DNA of 5,667 nt from Bacteroidota bacterium (lineage in GTDB: Bacteria > Bacteroidota > Bacteroidia > Bacteroidales > Prolixibacteraceae), in the NCBI GenBank assembly GCA_030695265.1, contig JAUYTA010000767.1, positions 1-5,667 of the forward strand, in the 5' to 3' direction. The notes beneath the pieces were generated by a model. That model had not been told where the DNA came from. It worked only from the letters and a program-made list of their open reading frames with translations, and did not search any database. Of the stretch, positions 5,345 through 5,667 are shown in pieces (positions within the stretch are counted from its first letter, which is position 1; each line of letters starts with the position of its first letter). A program made the translations under genes and the position numbers.

Positions 5345-5667
5345 ATGAAAGAACTACCAAAGAAAATAATCACTTTAAAAAAGAAACCCGCAGTTAGTGA
5401 GCCTGCTGCTGAACCTGTTGGCGACGGATTGATCCGCCTCAACAAATACATTTCGAACGCGGGTGTTTGTTCGCGACGCGATGCCGACGACCTCATCAGC
5501 TAGGGTTTGGTAACTGTAAACGGTGATGTTGTAACAGAACTCGGACGAAAAGTAACCCTTGACGATGTGATCATGTTTGACGGGAAACGCCTGAATCCGG
5601 AGCGCAAAGTGTATATTTTGCTCAATAAACCCAAAGGTTTTTCTACCACTCTTGAAGATCCACATGC
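5345..5667 (+). pseudogene. RsuA/RluB-type rRNA pseudouridine synthase, interrupted by an in-frame amber codon and cut by the window end
   Basis: Enzymes of this family convert a specific uridine in ribosomal RNA to pseudouridine; they carry an N-terminal S4 RNA-binding domain and a catalytic domain. The ATG at 5345 opens a lysine/proline-rich tail of about 27 residues, then the S4 domain: L-I-R-L-N-K-Y-I-S-N-A-G-V-C-S-R-R-D-A-D-D-L-I-S up to codon 52. Codon 53 is TAG (5501-5503). The same frame then continues to the window edge with the normal S4 continuation G-L-V-T-V-N-G (5504-5524) and the start of the catalytic domain, Y-I-L-L-N-K-P-K-G-F (about 5611-5640). No frameshift is needed and the downstream sequence is not degraded. 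Relatives often have Q, K, A or S at the stop position; CAG to TAG is a single transition. It may be a recent nonsense mutation, a sequencing error or a readthrough codon. The catalytic Asp motif lies beyond the window. The gene is probably co-transcribed with the one 4 bases upstream. Confidence 0.8.

Noticed and set aside
5501..5503. Pyrrolysine or selenocysteine at the interrupted codon
   Set aside because: Selenocysteine uses TGA, not TAG. Pyrrolysine is found mainly in methylamine methyltransferases and has no reason to occur in the S4 domain of a pseudouridine synthase.

Overview
The window looks like a chromosomal stretch from a member of the Bacteroidota, probably a Bacteroidales or Marinilabiliales type. 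The support is moderate to low GC, starts without Shine-Dalgarno sequences but with A/T-rich leaders, one good match to the Bacteroidota promoter (TTG, 18 bases, TAnnTTTG), and protein families typical of that phylum: a ThuA-like secreted protein, a CarboxypepD_reg-like secreted protein and a membrane-anchored serine hydrolase. No species can be named from the sequence alone.

Layout. (1) Bases 1-916 hold the remains of an accessory locus: the C-terminal PD-(D/E)XK nuclease half of a YhcG/DUF1016 protein (130-765), lacking the usual N-terminal domain, and an overlapping 53-codon ORF of unknown function (755-916). A possible decayed piece of the missing N-terminal domain lies in another frame at 2-133. 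(2) 964-2900 is a probable two-gene transcript: a full-length SufS-type cysteine desulfurase with its catalytic residues intact, then 11 bases later a secreted ThuA-domain protein. (3) 2917-4302, minus strand, is a membrane-anchored beta-lactamase-fold serine hydrolase that converges on the ThuA gene with only 16 bases between the stop codons. (4) 4303-4473 is the divergent regulatory region, with a recognisable plus-strand promoter. (5) 4534-5340 encodes a secreted protein with a carboxypeptidase-regulatory-like beta-sandwich domain. Four bases later comes an RsuA/RluB-type pseudouridine synthase gene that is interrupted by an in-frame amber codon at 5501 and then runs off the window.

The genes do not form one obvious pathway. 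SufS mobilises cysteine sulfur for Fe-S cluster assembly, but no sufB, sufC, sufD or sufE is visible; the nuclease remnant sits where upstream suf genes might be expected. The most interesting points are the amber codon inside otherwise well conserved pseudouridine synthase sequence, the truncated YhcG-type nuclease next to sufS, and the promoter plus heptanucleotide repeat that cast doubt on the first possible start of the carboxypeptidase-regulatory-like gene. I found no convincing evidence of a wholly new system.
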